Shown: positions 18,793-28,637, counted from the first letter of the stretch. The stretch is DNA of 64,000 bases from Alteromonadaceae bacterium (GCA_014872785.1 WKFJ01000004.1:1-64000); one strand, 5' to 3'. The notes: generated by a model not told the origin, from the sequence alone. Translations and numbers: made by a program.

Positions 18793-21237
18793 ATGAAAAA
18801 AGCAGCCACTCTACTTTTGTCTGGATTGTTGCTGAGCACTGCCTTTGCTGCCAGTGCCGCAATTAAACAAACAAAAGGTGATTTCGAAGATAAATTCCGC
18901 CAACTTGATGAAGTTCAACCAACTGCAAACGTATACCGTAATGCAGCAGGTGAGCCTGGCCACCAATACTGGCAACAACAAGTGGATTACGTGATAGAAG
19001 CCAAGATGAACGAAGACAAGCGTCGCGTAGAAGCTAAAGAAGCTATCACTTACAAAAACAATTCACCCGATACCCTAAGATATCTTTGGGTTTACCTTGA
19101 CCAAAACCGTTTCCGTACCGACTCCATGGCCATTCGCAGCCAAACCTTTGGTGGTGTAGGAACACGGGGGCCGGTAACTAACGCCGCCTCAGGTTCTAAA
19201 CCAGCCAAGATGAGCCTTAGCTATTTGCGTCAACAATACGCACTAAATGACGTTCCGCTTGGTTTCGATATTAGTAATGTGAAAGACGTCAATGGCAACG
19301 ACCTGAAGTACACCATCGTTGGCACACTGATGCGCGTCGATTTGCCCAAACCATTAAAGTCTGGCGAAACCTTCAAATTTTCACTGAACTTTGACTTCAA
19401 CGTATTAGAAGAAAACGCAGTTTCTGCTCGTTCTGGTTACGAACACTTTCCAGATGACGAAAGAGAAGGTGGCAACGATATCTTCCTATTCGCGCAGTGG
19501 TTCCCACGTTTAGCGGCTTACACTGATTACGAAGCTTGGACGAATAAAGAGTTTTTAGGCCGAGGCGAATTTACGCTTGAATTCGGTAACTATGACGTGA
19601 CAATGGAAGTACCTGCTGACCATATTGTCTCCTCAACTGGCGTTCTGCAAAACCCAGATGACGTACTAACCAAAACGCAAATGGCGCGTTTGGAAGAAGC
19701 CAAAGATGCCAAGCGACCAGTATTCGTTGTGACTGAAGAAGAAGCACTAGAAAACGAAAAAGAAGGCACGAATAAGAAGAAAAAGTGGCGATTCACTGCT
19801 GAAAACGTACGTGACTTCGCATGGGCTACTTCACGTAAATTTATGTGGGACGCCAAGGGTTACCACCAAGGTGGCGAAGATCAGCCGTTCGTAATGGCTA
19901 TGTCTTTCTACCCTAAAGAAGGCGGTGATTTATGGAAGAAGTACTCCACTGAATCCGTTATTCATACCATGGAAGTGTATTCACGCTTTTCGTTTGATTA
20001 CCCTTACCCGATGGCTATATCGGTTAACGGTCCTGTAGGTGGTATGGAGTATCCGATGATCACCTTCAACGGTCCTCGTACCAAGTTACAAGACGATGGT
20101 AGCCGCACCTACACCCAGGCAGAAAAACGCTTCCTTATCGGCGTAGTCATCCACGAAATCGGTCACATCTACTATCCCATGATTGTTAACTCTGATGAAA
20201 GACAATGGACCTGGATGGACGAAGGTATCAACAGCTTCTTTGACGGCGTTGCAGGACAAGAGTGGGATCCTAATATTCCTTGGGGTGTGGAACCACGCGA
20301 TATCGTGGGCTACATGAAAGGCCAAACTCAAGTGCCAATTATGACCCAGTCTGACAGTATTTTGCGCTTTGGGCCTAATGCCTACACCAAGCCAGCTGCA
20401 GCTTACAAAATTTTGCGTGAAACCATTCTTGGACGTGAATTATTCGACTTTGCTATTCGCGAATACTCTCGTCGCTGGAAGTTCAAGCGTCCTACGCCGA
20501 CTGATTTTTTCCGCACTATGGAAGAAGCCAGTGGTGTTGACCTAGATTGGTTCTGGCGCGGTTGGTTCTACTCTACTGACCACGTAGATATCTCGATTGA
20601 TAAAGTCTCAAAACTTCGCTTGGATACTAAAGATCCTGACATTGATTTTGCAAGATTGCGTCAAGAAGAGTTAGATAAGCCGATGCCGGTAACTGTTGAG
20701 CGCAACGCAGAAGAAGGCAAAACATGGGTAGAGAGAAATCCAGACATTCGCGATTTCTACGACGAAAATGATCGCTTCACCGTCACCAATAAAGAGCGCA
20801 ATAGCTACAAAAAATGGTTAGATGGTTTAGAAGATTGGGAGCGTGAGACCTTCATTCGCGCGGTTGAAGAAGACAAGAATTACTATGTAATGGAGTTTTC
20901 GAATATCGGTGGATTGGTTATGCCAATTATTATCGATGCGACCTTTGCCGACGGTTCAGTTGAAAGACATGTTTACCCAGCAGAAATCTGGCGTCGTTCA
21001 CCAAAGGCGGTGAAGAAGTTGCTGGTGTCTGATAAAGACTTGGTAAGTGTGGAAGTGGATCCTCGTTGGGAAACCGCTGATGTAGACGTAGATAACAATC
21101 ATTATCCACGCAAGATCATTCCTTCACGTATCGAGACTTATAAGTCGAAGAAGAGAACAGGCAAGGTTTATCGTGATATCATGCAAGATATCAAAACCGA
21201 ACTTAAAACTGACGAAGAAGATAAGAAGGACGATTAA
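18793..21237 (+). CDS. Secreted M1 family metallopeptidase
   Basis: An 814-aa gluzincin with a Sec signal peptide (1-23, ending ASAA). The zinc site is H454-E455-x-x-H458 with E477 18 residues after the second His, and upstream GPVGGMEYPMITF corresponds to the GxMEN substrate-binding region of M1 peptidases. Substitution of GAMEN by GGMEY is typical of divergent M1 members. The C-terminal 200 residues are rich in charged residues and lack a clear named domain. A CAGGAGA ribosome binding site supports the ATG. A DUF6702-type gene follows 3 bp after the stop, so the two are cotranscribed. It probably acts in the periplasm as an aminopeptidase, with unknown substrate. Confidence 0.9.
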   Translation: MKKAATLLLSGLLLSTAFAASAAIKQTKGDFEDKFRQLDEVQPTANVYRNAAGEPGHQYWQQQVDYVIEAKMNEDKRRVEAKEAITYKNNSPDTLRYLWVYLDQNRFRTDSMAIRSQTFGGVGTRGPVTNAASGSKPAKMSLSYLRQQYALNDVPLGFDISNVKDVNGNDLKYTIVGTLMRVDLPKPLKSGETFKFSLNFDFNVLEENAVSARSGYEHFPDDEREGGNDIFLFAQWFPRLAAYTDYEAWTNKEFLGRGEFTLEFGNYDVTMEVPADHIVSSTGVLQNPDDVLTKTQMARLEEAKDAKRPVFVVTEEEALENEKEGTNKKKKWRFTAENVRDFAWATSRKFMWDAKGYHQGGEDQPFVMAMSFYPKEGGDLWKKYSTESVIHTMEVYSRFSFDYPYPMAISVNGPVGGMEYPMITFNGPRTKLQDDGSRTYTQAEKRFLIGVVIHEIGHIYYPMIVNSDERQWTWMDEGINSFFDGVAGQEWDPNIPWGVEPRDIVGYMKGQTQVPIMTQSDSILRFGPNAYTKPAAAYKILRETILGRELFDFAIREYSRRWKFKRPTPTDFFRTMEEASGVDLDWFWRGWFYSTDHVDISIDKVSKLRLDTKDPDIDFARLRQEELDKPMPVTVERNAEEGKTWVERNPDIRDFYDENDRFTVTNKERNSYKKWLDGLEDWERETFIRAVEEDKNYYVMEFSNIGGLVMPIIIDATFADGSVERHVYPAEIWRRSPKAVKKLLVSDKDLVSVEVDPRWETADVDVDNNHYPRKIIPSRIETYKSKKRTGKVYRDIMQDIKTELKTDEEDKKDD

Positions 21238-21240
21238 GGC

Positions 21241-21738
21241 TTGAAACGTCTGTTTTTATTTATATTACTAGGGGCGCTCAGCGCCCCTAGCTCTGCCCAT
21301 CAAATTAAGAGCGCGATAACCTCAGTCTTGTTTAACCCGAACAGTCAGAATCTCGAAGTCATGCATCGATTCTATTTGCACGATGCCGAGCACGCGGTAC
21401 ACCATGTTTTCGGTAAAGATGCTGATATTATCTCCAGTGAAGCAACTCAATCCGAGTTTGCAGAGTATGTCATGGAGCGCTTTTCGATTCAGAACGATGG
21501 CGAGGCGGTGAATTTATCCGCTGTGGGACATGAAGTTGAAGGTAAGTTTTTCTGGGTATACCAGGAAACTCCCTTACTGGAAAACGTCAAACAGCTTACG
21601 TTCACTCACAACGCACTTAGAGACATTTGGTCAGGGCAAATCAATACGTTAAATGTTGAAGGGCTAATCAATGGTGAAAAGTCGTTGAAAACACTCACCT
21701 TTAAAGGCAACACAGAGCTTCTTAAAGTAGAGTTCTAA
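21241..21738 (+). CDS. DUF6702-type exported protein
   Basis: A 165-aa protein with a signal peptide (1-18, cleavage near SSAHQ). It resembles the DUF6702 family: HQIKSAIT at the mature N-terminus, EVMHRFYLHDAEHAV, and a C-terminal LTFKGN strand. Function is unknown. It starts with TTG only 3 bp after the M1 peptidase stop, so translation is probably coupled. The pairing suggests a partner or substrate-handling role for that peptidase. Its stop overlaps the convergent CsgG-like gene by 4 bp. Confidence 0.78.
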   Translation: MKRLFLFILLGALSAPSSAHQIKSAITSVLFNPNSQNLEVMHRFYLHDAEHAVHHVFGKDADIISSEATQSEFAEYVMERFSIQNDGEAVNLSAVGHEVEGKFFWVYQETPLLENVKQLTFTHNALRDIWSGQINTLNVEGLINGEKSLKTLTFKGNTELLKVEF

Positions 21739-22721
21739 TTTCCCGAGGGCACCTTGTCTGAGGTGTCCTTATTAAATGGCATTTGTTTTTTCAACATATC
21801 CCCAGTAGTTAACTCTCCAGCTATTACTTTGGCAATAGAGTACTTGTTTTCAACACTTATTATTTCAATCACACCACCCGACTCAGATGCTGAGCTTGTC
21901 CCCAAGACATCGCCCGTGGCAGGATCTCTAATCACCTCTCCAACTTCAAAGCCAGCCCAGCGACTTCCCACTACTAAGCCACGATCTTTTCCACCGGTAA
22001 TGTAGAGTTGCTCATTCTCAGTATAGCGAGCATGGGTATCAGTATGTTGAGCGACCGTTGGATGCCAGCGCTCTTTTGGGATCGCGTTTACAATATATTC
22101 AACCGCTTGCTCAATGACGCTCTGTGTCGCTTCACCCAACGGAGTTTTAAAAAAGCTACTACCGCCAAAAGCCAATGCATTGTAATTGACCTGAGTCGCA
22201 CTGACAGATTCACTAATGCTGGTGCTAGCGATAATCTGGTTAGCTTGCATATCTTCGACATAGAGATTAATTTGTACCACTGCAACTTGCTGGTCTGCAG
22301 ATAAAATACTGTCTTTGATAAATCCCCATACAGAAGTGTCATTGGTCTGTTCGAATGCGGTTATTGCCCCGCGCACCACATAACGGGTGTTACGAATATT
22401 GCCCAACTGCATTTTTCCCTGTTCACGGGTTAATCCCGTTTGCTGCAATTGCAACTCTGCAACCGCGTCAGACACTTTTTCGCGGTTCAGCACATGAAAA
22501 TAACGGGAAGTCGTTAGCCCGTGAATCAGTTGCTCTTGCAGGCCATAACTCAAATTCCAGCCGTACACCCTACCAGCTTTATTGGTGAACTCTCCTACAG
22601 TCAAATTAGGGATCTGATAATTAATAACATGCGATGGCAAGCGAACTTGCTCGGTGTAGCGAACCGAAGATGTGCACGCGTTGAGAAGCATAACCAATGA
22701 TAAAAATAAAATCCGTCGCAT
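21735..22721 (-). CDS. CsgG-like lipoprotein
   Basis: A 328-aa lipoprotein with lipobox LLNAC (C16). The region about 35-215 resembles CsgG/HfaB family proteins (NLTVGEFTNKAGR, YGLQEQLIHGLTTSRYFHVLNREK, YVVRGAITAFEQ), the outer-membrane curli secretion channel family. The last 110 residues form an additional domain with a GKDRGLVVGSRWAGFEVGE segment, common in orphan CsgG relatives. No csgABDEF genes are nearby, so curli secretion is not implied and an envelope assembly role is more cautious. An AAGGCG ribosome binding site precedes the ATG. Confidence 0.82.
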   Translation of the reverse strand: MRRILFLSLVMLLNACTSSVRYTEQVRLPSHVINYQIPNLTVGEFTNKAGRVYGWNLSYGLQEQLIHGLTTSRYFHVLNREKVSDAVAELQLQQTGLTREQGKMQLGNIRNTRYVVRGAITAFEQTNDTSVWGFIKDSILSADQQVAVVQINLYVEDMQANQIIASTSISESVSATQVNYNALAFGGSSFFKTPLGEATQSVIEQAVEYIVNAIPKERWHPTVAQHTDTHARYTENEQLYITGGKDRGLVVGSRWAGFEVGEVIRDPATGDVLGTSSASESGGVIEIISVENKYSIAKVIAGELTTGDMLKKQMPFNKDTSDKVPSGN

Positions 22722-22849
22722 TCGCCTTTAACATTCTCCAATTGTTTGCCTTACATTAACATCATCGCTCGAGTGGCGTCATGGCCTAGTTGAGAAGATA
22801 TTGCCAAATTGGTAGCGTATAGAGAAACAAAAACAACATAGGGCTACTC

Positions 22850-23089
22850 ATGATCCGCTTCTCGGAATCCCAGAAACACACCTTAGTAACTAAGCTACAA
22901 CGTTATTTTGAGGACGAATTAGACAGCGAAATTGGTCAATTTGATGCGGAATTTCTACTCGATTTTATCTCAAAAGAAATGGGAACCTATTATTACAATC
23001 AAGGTGTTAAAGATTCCCAGGCGGTGCTTGCCTCGCGCATTGAAGATGTTACAGAGGCAATTTTCGAGTTAGAGAAAATCGAAAGCTAA
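22850..23089 (+). CDS. DUF2164 family protein
   Basis: A 79-aa acidic cytosolic protein matching DUF2164: start IRFSESQKHTLVTKLQRYFEDE, a central IGQFDAEFLLDFI and the signature YYNQGVKDSQAVL. Function is unknown. It stands alone, and its stop overlaps the convergent MocR gene by 4 bp. Confidence 0.85.
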   Translation: MIRFSESQKHTLVTKLQRYFEDELDSEIGQFDAEFLLDFISKEMGTYYYNQGVKDSQAVLASRIEDVTEAIFELEKIES

Positions 23090-24462
23090 TTCGACTCGTT
23101 TATCAGCTCGCAAACAACATCTAATTGTTTTTTCTTATCTTCACTTAACGGCCAACCGCAATTTAATCGGAAGTAGTCTCCATAAAAGTCGCGAGTACTA
23201 AAGAGATTGCCCGGGCGAATGCCAATACCGTGAGCCGCGAGCTTTTTGGTTAGCTGATCCGCGTCCATCCCAGTTACCTGACACCACAACACCAAGCCAC
23301 CGACGGGGCTTGAGACCGCTAGAGGGGCTTTAATGCGCTTGAATAAATATCCTCGATAAGCGGCTAGCTGTCCTTGCAGCATCACTTTTATTCTGGACAA
23401 ATGTTTGGCGTACTTGCCGGTATTGATGAAATCGGCAAGGATGTATTGCAGTGGCAGGTTAACCGAAAGGGTTTCCACTTTACGTCGCATTTTCATTGCA
23501 TCAAAGTGACGTCCGGGTAGGCACCACCCCACTCTAAAGCTTGCACTTAGGGTCTTAGAAAAAGAGCTGCACCAGATCACATCTCCAGCGCGATCCCAAT
23601 ATTTAATAGGCAGAGGTAAATGACTTGAGGCACCCAGCTCTGCGTAGACATCATCTTCAATAATCGGAAAGTGAAATTGATTGGCTAATTCAGCAAGCGC
23701 TTGCTTTTGCTCATTACTTAAGGAACGTCCGAGTGGATTTTGAAAATTGGCGGTCACCAACAGCGCCTTAATTTGACCATGACGAATTAAAGAAGTCAGC
23801 TGCAGCAGATCGAGGCCGCCTTCAGTGGAAGGGATTTCCAATATTTTGCGATTAAGCAAACGTAAAATATTCAACAAACCGGAAAAACAAGGCGAAGCAA
23901 CTGCGATAGTATCTCCCTCATTACTTATGCACTCTACGGCCATTCGCACCGCATCTAAACAACCATTTTGAATTAACAGTTCATCTGAGGTAAATGCGAA
24001 ACCCTGCTTAGAGAAGTGTCCCGCAAGCGCGCTTCTCAATTCATCGCTGCCCAATTCGTTTCCATACTGCAAAGCGCTGGGGGTCATAGTTTTAGCAAAG
24101 TGACTAAATGATTTTTGCATGTCCTGTGAGGGCAACAAGGCTTCTGACAATTGAGCGGTCGCAAAAGGGTGAAAATCGACAGGCGTATCAATACCATCGT
24201 TTGCCGACACTTGACCCACAAACTGGGGCAGTGCAGGCTGCTGCTGTACCGGTATTGGCTGTTGTATGAAATAACCCGACTTTGGTCTGCTAACCAAGTA
24301 GCCGCGATCTTGAAGATAATCATAACAATTGACGGCCGTGGTCATACTGACTTGATGCTGTTGACTAAAGGCTCTAAGCGACAACATTTTATCGTTGAGC
24401 TGTAATTTGCCTTCATCAATGGCACCGATAATCGTTTCTGCTAAAGCTTTATAACGTGACAC
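23086..24462 (-). CDS. MocR-type transcriptional regulator (GntR HTH fused to aminotransferase domain)
   Basis: A 458-aa regulator. An N-terminal winged helix-turn-helix (about 1-70, RAFSQQHQVSMTTAVNCYDYLQDRGYLV) is joined to a fold-type I PLP-binding aminotransferase-like domain with the Schiff-base lysine in CSSFSKTLSASFRVGW. MocR proteins sense PLP or a PLP-amino acid adduct. The start is GTG at 24462. It is divergent from a PLP-dependent decarboxylase gene, and three copies of a CTGTAYC motif lie between them, so it probably controls that gene and itself. Confidence 0.9.
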   Translation of the reverse strand: MSRYKALAETIIGAIDEGKLQLNDKMLSLRAFSQQHQVSMTTAVNCYDYLQDRGYLVSRPKSGYFIQQPIPVQQQPALPQFVGQVSANDGIDTPVDFHPFATAQLSEALLPSQDMQKSFSHFAKTMTPSALQYGNELGSDELRSALAGHFSKQGFAFTSDELLIQNGCLDAVRMAVECISNEGDTIAVASPCFSGLLNILRLLNRKILEIPSTEGGLDLLQLTSLIRHGQIKALLVTANFQNPLGRSLSNEQKQALAELANQFHFPIIEDDVYAELGASSHLPLPIKYWDRAGDVIWCSSFSKTLSASFRVGWCLPGRHFDAMKMRRKVETLSVNLPLQYILADFINTGKYAKHLSRIKVMLQGQLAAYRGYLFKRIKAPLAVSSPVGGLVLWCQVTGMDADQLTKKLAAHGIGIRPGNLFSTRDFYGDYFRLNCGWPLSEDKKKQLDVVCELINESN

Positions 24463-24464
24463 AG

Positions 24465-24554
24465 GATACAGAGTTCAATAAATTAATATCTGCACATTAC
24501 TTTAACTGTTTTAAATGTCAATTCTGTACCCTTCAATATAAATTTTTCTGTATC
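24465..24554. promoter_or_regulatory. Candidate MocR operator repeats
   Basis: Three matches to TTCTGTAYC lie between the divergent genes: GATACAGAG at 24465-24473 (inverted orientation, one mismatch), TTCTGTACC at 24522-24530 and TTCTGTATC at 24546-24554. The last two are direct repeats 24 bp apart. Direct repeats with one inverted half-site are typical of MocR/GabR operators. Confidence 0.55.
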
Positions 24555-24611
24555 TGTTATTTATTTTACGATGTGTCACCATGAGGTTGAATTTAATAAC
24601 TGGAGATGAAA

Positions 24612-26003
24612 ATGACACATGCTATTTGGGAAACATTGCTGCAAAACTTTAGTGATAACGCAAAGCGCTATTTAGAAGATATGCCTAAAAGAGCGATCGC
24701 TACTTTATCTCCTACATTACCAAGTGCTGATTTACCCCAAGGCGTCCAGAACCTGGATAGCACTTTTGCACTCTTGCAAAATCAAGTGATACCGCAAATG
24801 TCTGCAAGTGCGGGGCCGCGCTATTGGGGTTTTGTCACCGGCGGTACCAATCCCATAGCGGCATACGCTGATTGGTGGGTAACACTGCTGGATCAAAATG
24901 TTGCCAAAGGTGGCGACTCCGCTGCATCTGATATTGAACGTCAAGCCATTGAAATGTTAGTGGAGCTTTTCCACTTACCTGCGGATTTTAAAGGCTTATG
25001 TACCACAGGCGCAACGGCTTCCAACTTACTTGCAGTGATTGTGGCTCGCCAATTCGTTGGCAATCAGCAAAATATTGATATTGCAAAAGAAGGCTTAGCT
25101 GCACTGGACATCGAAGTTTTTAGTGCCTGCCCACATGCCAGTATGATTAAAACATTGGGACTTGGTGGCATTGGTCAAAATCAAATCAGCTATGTAAAAA
25201 CCCTGCCTGAAAGCGAACAGATGGATTGTGATGACCTCGCCGTTCGTTTAGCTGGGAGTAACGCTAAAAGCAAAATCGTCATTTCTAGTGCGGCAACCGT
25301 AACGGGAACCAGCTTTGACGATTTTACGAGTATTGCCAAGTTGTGCGCGCAGCATAACGCCTGGCTACATATAGATGCCGCCTTCGGTATTTTCAAAAGA
25401 CTGATAGCACCTAACGACCCATGTCACCAGGGAATTGAGCTAGCTGACTCAATAACCCTAGATGGCCACAAATGGCTAAACGTCCCCTACGACTGTGGCG
25501 TTTTCTTAACTCGACACCAAACGATATTGCAACAGTCGTGTCACGTTGACGCCCCTTATCTAAAAAACAACAGCCCTGAGCCAGATTTCATGTCGCTTGG
25601 GATTGAAAACTCTCGCCGCTTTCGTGCACTGCCGGTCTGGCTGACCCTAAAGCACTATGGTCGTCATGGGATAGCAGAGTGGATATTGCGCAATGTGCAA
25701 CAGGCCAAACAATTGGCTCAGTTTATTGATGGACATCCTGACTATGAATTAGTCCACCCCTGTCAATTAAACGTTGTTCTGTTTCGACCGGTATTGGCGG
25801 CAACTTCGGACGACCTGAGTCAAGCTTGTTTGGATATGATCAATAAGGATGGTCGACTGTTTTTGAGTCCCGGGAAATGGCAAGGAAAGTCGATTATCCG
25901 GGCTGCACTCAGTAATTGGCAAACCCAATATGAAGACATGATAATCGCAGAACAGGTGCTTAACGATGCAGCATCCAAATTGAGGAAGGCGTATTCAGTC
26001 TAG
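24612..26003 (+). CDS. PLP-dependent group II decarboxylase
   Basis: A 463-aa fold-type I PLP enzyme related to aromatic L-amino acid and glutamate decarboxylases. The cofactor lysine is K287 in LDGHKWLNVPYDCGV, with the upstream HIDAAFG aspartate and the CTTGATASNL segment that contacts the cofactor phosphate. The substrate cannot be told. ATG 24612 is chosen because GGAG ends 6 bp before it, whereas the in-frame ATG at 24606 abuts the site. Divergent MocR regulator with operator-like repeats between. Some members of this group act as aldehyde synthases or lyases instead. Confidence 0.88.
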   Translation: MTHAIWETLLQNFSDNAKRYLEDMPKRAIATLSPTLPSADLPQGVQNLDSTFALLQNQVIPQMSASAGPRYWGFVTGGTNPIAAYADWWVTLLDQNVAKGGDSAASDIERQAIEMLVELFHLPADFKGLCTTGATASNLLAVIVARQFVGNQQNIDIAKEGLAALDIEVFSACPHASMIKTLGLGGIGQNQISYVKTLPESEQMDCDDLAVRLAGSNAKSKIVISSAATVTGTSFDDFTSIAKLCAQHNAWLHIDAAFGIFKRLIAPNDPCHQGIELADSITLDGHKWLNVPYDCGVFLTRHQTILQQSCHVDAPYLKNNSPEPDFMSLGIENSRRFRALPVWLTLKHYGRHGIAEWILRNVQQAKQLAQFIDGHPDYELVHPCQLNVVLFRPVLAATSDDLSQACLDMINKDGRLFLSPGKWQGKSIIRAALSNWQTQYEDMIIAEQVLNDAASKLRKAYSV

Positions 26004-26014
26004 AGCCAGTTGCT

Positions 26015-26314
26015 CTAATACGCTTCGGTCATATTCACTGGAATAACCAGTTTGTTATCAACGCGTTCTGGGTTACCCACCATTTCATCGTAGGGAGATT
26101 CATGAATGAGCTCAGCCTGCATCACTTGGCAGTGCTGCAGCTCGTCTTTGACTTGCGTCACGCTTTTGAAACGCTGAGGCCTGCCAGATGCATCCTTAAT
26201 CAGACCGTCATACTTCGCCGTTGTAATGTTGACTAGATAAATGTTCATATCAAATGACATGATTTGAAGTTTCTCTATTCGAGTTTGAAAGCGTAACAAG
26301 TCAGCTATTTGCAT
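26015..26314 (-). CDS. DUF6482-type small protein
   Basis: A 99-aa cytosolic protein resembling DUF6482 proteins (RIEKLQIMSFDMNIYLV, a GRPQRFKS segment, HESPYDEMVG). Function unknown. GAGATAAGAG before the ATG serves as ribosome binding site. It lies 12 bp from the convergent decarboxylase gene and downstream of the sterol-desaturase-like gene on the same strand, 55 bp apart, so cotranscription is possible. Confidence 0.75.
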   Translation of the reverse strand: MQIADLLRFQTRIEKLQIMSFDMNIYLVNITTAKYDGLIKDASGRPQRFKSVTQVKDELQHCQVMQAELIHESPYDEMVGNPERVDNKLVIPVNMTEAY

Positions 26315-26369
26315 CTCTTATCTCAAAGATTAAGTAGTTCATTACTTACGCTGAGGCGAACATTGAAGA

Positions 26370-27587
26370 TCAGACCTGTTGCTGTGAAGTTTGCTGTTTC
26401 GAATGAATAACCAATAGCCATATCATGCTAATACTGGCAATAACGACGAGCACTACACGCAAATAATTTGGCATGGGCAGCAAATAAAGTGATGTGAGTA
26501 ACAAGCAATGCTTTGCCACTTCACTGGTTGAAACATAATCTACACCAGCCAAAATAAGGCAATTTGCGACGGCGAATACCAACAACAAACCACCAGTCAG
26601 CAAAATCACTGGCGCGTCAAGCGCGCTAAAACCCAGCATAAAGGCCAATGTGAGAACGATGAGGCAAACGTGTTGAAATAGCACATAACCAGCGAAATGG
26701 GGCGGTCTTTGTGATTCAAACTTTTCGAAATTTTCGAGATCTGTTTTTTGTAGCGGATATTTACGAGCCACATCATCAGGTCGCCAGCCGGTGGGTCTAA
26801 ACCAAATACTCAGTTTGTCTTGCCACCGCTTTGCATGCCACGCGTCAATTATCAACTGTCTGTATACCTTGAGATTAATGAATACCGGATCCCAGCTATT
26901 GAAGGCAACCCTCACGCCGTACACCACTGGCTCATTTTTGTCTTCATCAACAAAGGTGCCGAACATTCGATCCCAAAGAATAAACACCCCACCGTAATTA
27001 CAGTCTATGTACTTGTCATTCTGAGCGTGGTGCACTCTGTGGTTTGAGGGGGTGATAAATACATATTCCATCCAACCAAGTCGGTCGATATGCTGAGTGT
27101 GTACCCAAAATTGATACACTAAATTTAATGCTCCGATGCTTATGAACATCTCAGGAGGCACACCCGCAACGGCCATGGGTAAAAAGAAAATCCAGGATAC
27201 AACACTGCCACTGGTTTGCCTTAACGCGGTTGTGAGGTTGTAATCTTCACTAGAGTGATGCACAACATGCGCGGCCCATAACACGTTAATCTCGTGAGAA
27301 AAACGGTGTAACCAATAGTAAAAAAAGTCATAAACCACAAAGGCAATAACCCAGACAATGGGTGAAGACGGCAGCTCCAACAATGAGATGCTGTCAAAGA
27401 CGACGTAATAGACAGTAAAAGGAATTAGCCGTTTTACGATATCTACCAGCCGGCTTACGATCCCAAGAGTAAGGCTGGCAATCGCATCGTTTAGCCGATA
27501 AAAACCTGTATTACGTCGACGATCCACGACAAATTCGATGGCTATCAAGATAAAAAATAACGGGATCGCTGCGAGTATGACATTCAT
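26370..27587 (-). CDS. Sterol desaturase / fatty acid hydroxylase family membrane protein
   Basis: A 405-aa membrane protein with a non-heme di-iron hydroxylase signature: HRFSHE (HX4H type), HVVHHSSEDYN and HRVHHAQND histidine clusters within about residues 95-200. Hydrophobic helices lie at both ends, including four in the last 100 residues. The superfamily hydroxylates or desaturates lipids in the membrane. Bacterial members act on ether lipids, carotenoids, sterols or ornithine lipids, and none of these can be chosen here. ATG 27587. It reads away from the divergent DUF3014 gene. Confidence 0.87.
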   Translation of the reverse strand: MNVILAAIPLFFILIAIEFVVDRRRNTGFYRLNDAIASLTLGIVSRLVDIVKRLIPFTVYYVVFDSISLLELPSSPIVWVIAFVVYDFFYYWLHRFSHEINVLWAAHVVHHSSEDYNLTTALRQTSGSVVSWIFFLPMAVAGVPPEMFISIGALNLVYQFWVHTQHIDRLGWMEYVFITPSNHRVHHAQNDKYIDCNYGGVFILWDRMFGTFVDEDKNEPVVYGVRVAFNSWDPVFINLKVYRQLIIDAWHAKRWQDKLSIWFRPTGWRPDDVARKYPLQKTDLENFEKFESQRPPHFAGYVLFQHVCLIVLTLAFMLGFSALDAPVILLTGGLLLVFAVANCLILAGVDYVSTSEVAKHCLLLTSLYLLPMPNYLRVVLVVIASISMIWLLVIHSKQQTSQQQV

Positions 27588-27764
27588 GCTTTATTAATAA
27601 ACTATTGCTAATCTACACTGCCAGAGTCTAATAAAAATTACTAAAATGGCAAAACGTCGCACGACTAATGCGATTTATTTACACTTTTTCCGACCAGTTT
27701 TCTCGTGCAAATAACGGCCACATAAAGTAATTTAAAGGTAAGAACTAGAGGATTATTAGTAAGC

Positions 27765-28619
27765 ATGTCAGAAACAGATTCAAACGCGAACAACAACGCC
27801 AGTTTTATGCCCTACATTATCGCCGTCGTGGTCGTAGTGGCCGTGTTGATTGGTGCCTTTTTCCTCCTTTCAGACAGCGAAGAAAAGCAGCCGGAGCGTT
27901 TAACCATCGAGCCACCTGTTATCACTGAGCCAGATCCAGAGCCCGTTGTCGAAGAGCCCGAAATTGTTGAGCCAGAGATAGAACCTGAGCCTGAATTTGT
28001 TGAACCCATCATGCCGGAACCCGAGCCGGAGCCCGAACCGGAACCGCTTGATATTTCAGATGGTGCCGTCAAAGCTGCGATAATGGCACTGACAGAAATG
28101 CCGTCCATTGGTCGTCTGTTAGTGGATGAAGAACTGCTGCGCCGGTTTGTTGTATTTACCTATAACCTGGCAGATTCGCAGTTAGCCGAAAATCACCACC
28201 TACTGCAAACACCAGCAAGCAGTTTTCGCGTGTACAGACAAGCCAATAAAGAATGGATAGATTCGGCCAGTTATCAGCGTTATACCGTTTATGCCGAAAT
28301 GCTCGATAGCATGAGCACAGAGGCATTACTGTCACTTTATCAAACCTACAAACCAGCTATTGCAGAGGTATTCGCTGAGATTTCAGAACCAGATGCAAAC
28401 TTTGACGATACCTTACTTGATGCAATAGACCACTTACTGGATACACCTGAAATTCCTGTACCTGTAGAGGTGTACACAGACAGCGTAATGTATAAGTACC
28501 GTATTGAACGTATCGAAGATCTAAGCGCGCCACAGAAACAGCTATTGCGCACCGGCCCGGAAAATATGCGCCTGATCAAATCAAAGTTACGCGAACTTAA
28601 AGATGCCTTGTCAATCTAA
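27765..28619 (+). CDS. DUF3014 family membrane-anchored protein
   Basis: A 284-aa protein with one N-terminal transmembrane anchor (about 17-37), a Pro-Glu-rich low-complexity linker (about 45-95, repeats of EP) and a globular helical domain matching DUF3014. The linker probably spans periplasmic distance, placing the domain away from the inner membrane. Function unknown. A DUF1285 gene starts 18 bp downstream. The same pairing is common in related gammaproteobacteria, so they likely work together. Confidence 0.85.
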   Translation: MSETDSNANNNASFMPYIIAVVVVVAVLIGAFFLLSDSEEKQPERLTIEPPVITEPDPEPVVEEPEIVEPEIEPEPEFVEPIMPEPEPEPEPEPLDISDGAVKAAIMALTEMPSIGRLLVDEELLRRFVVFTYNLADSQLAENHHLLQTPASSFRVYRQANKEWIDSASYQRYTVYAEMLDSMSTEALLSLYQTYKPAIAEVFAEISEPDANFDDTLLDAIDHLLDTPEIPVPVEVYTDSVMYKYRIERIEDLSAPQKQLLRTGPENMRLIKSKLRELKDALSI

Positions 28620-28637
28620 CCAACTAAATGTGCCTGC

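Noticed and set aside
21735..22721. Curli secretion locus
   Set aside because: Only a CsgG-like protein is present. No csgA, B, E or F relatives were found nearby.
27950..28055. Pro-Glu repeat of the DUF3014 gene as a tandem DNA repeat
   Set aside because: It codes for a common low-complexity linker, and unit lengths are irregular.
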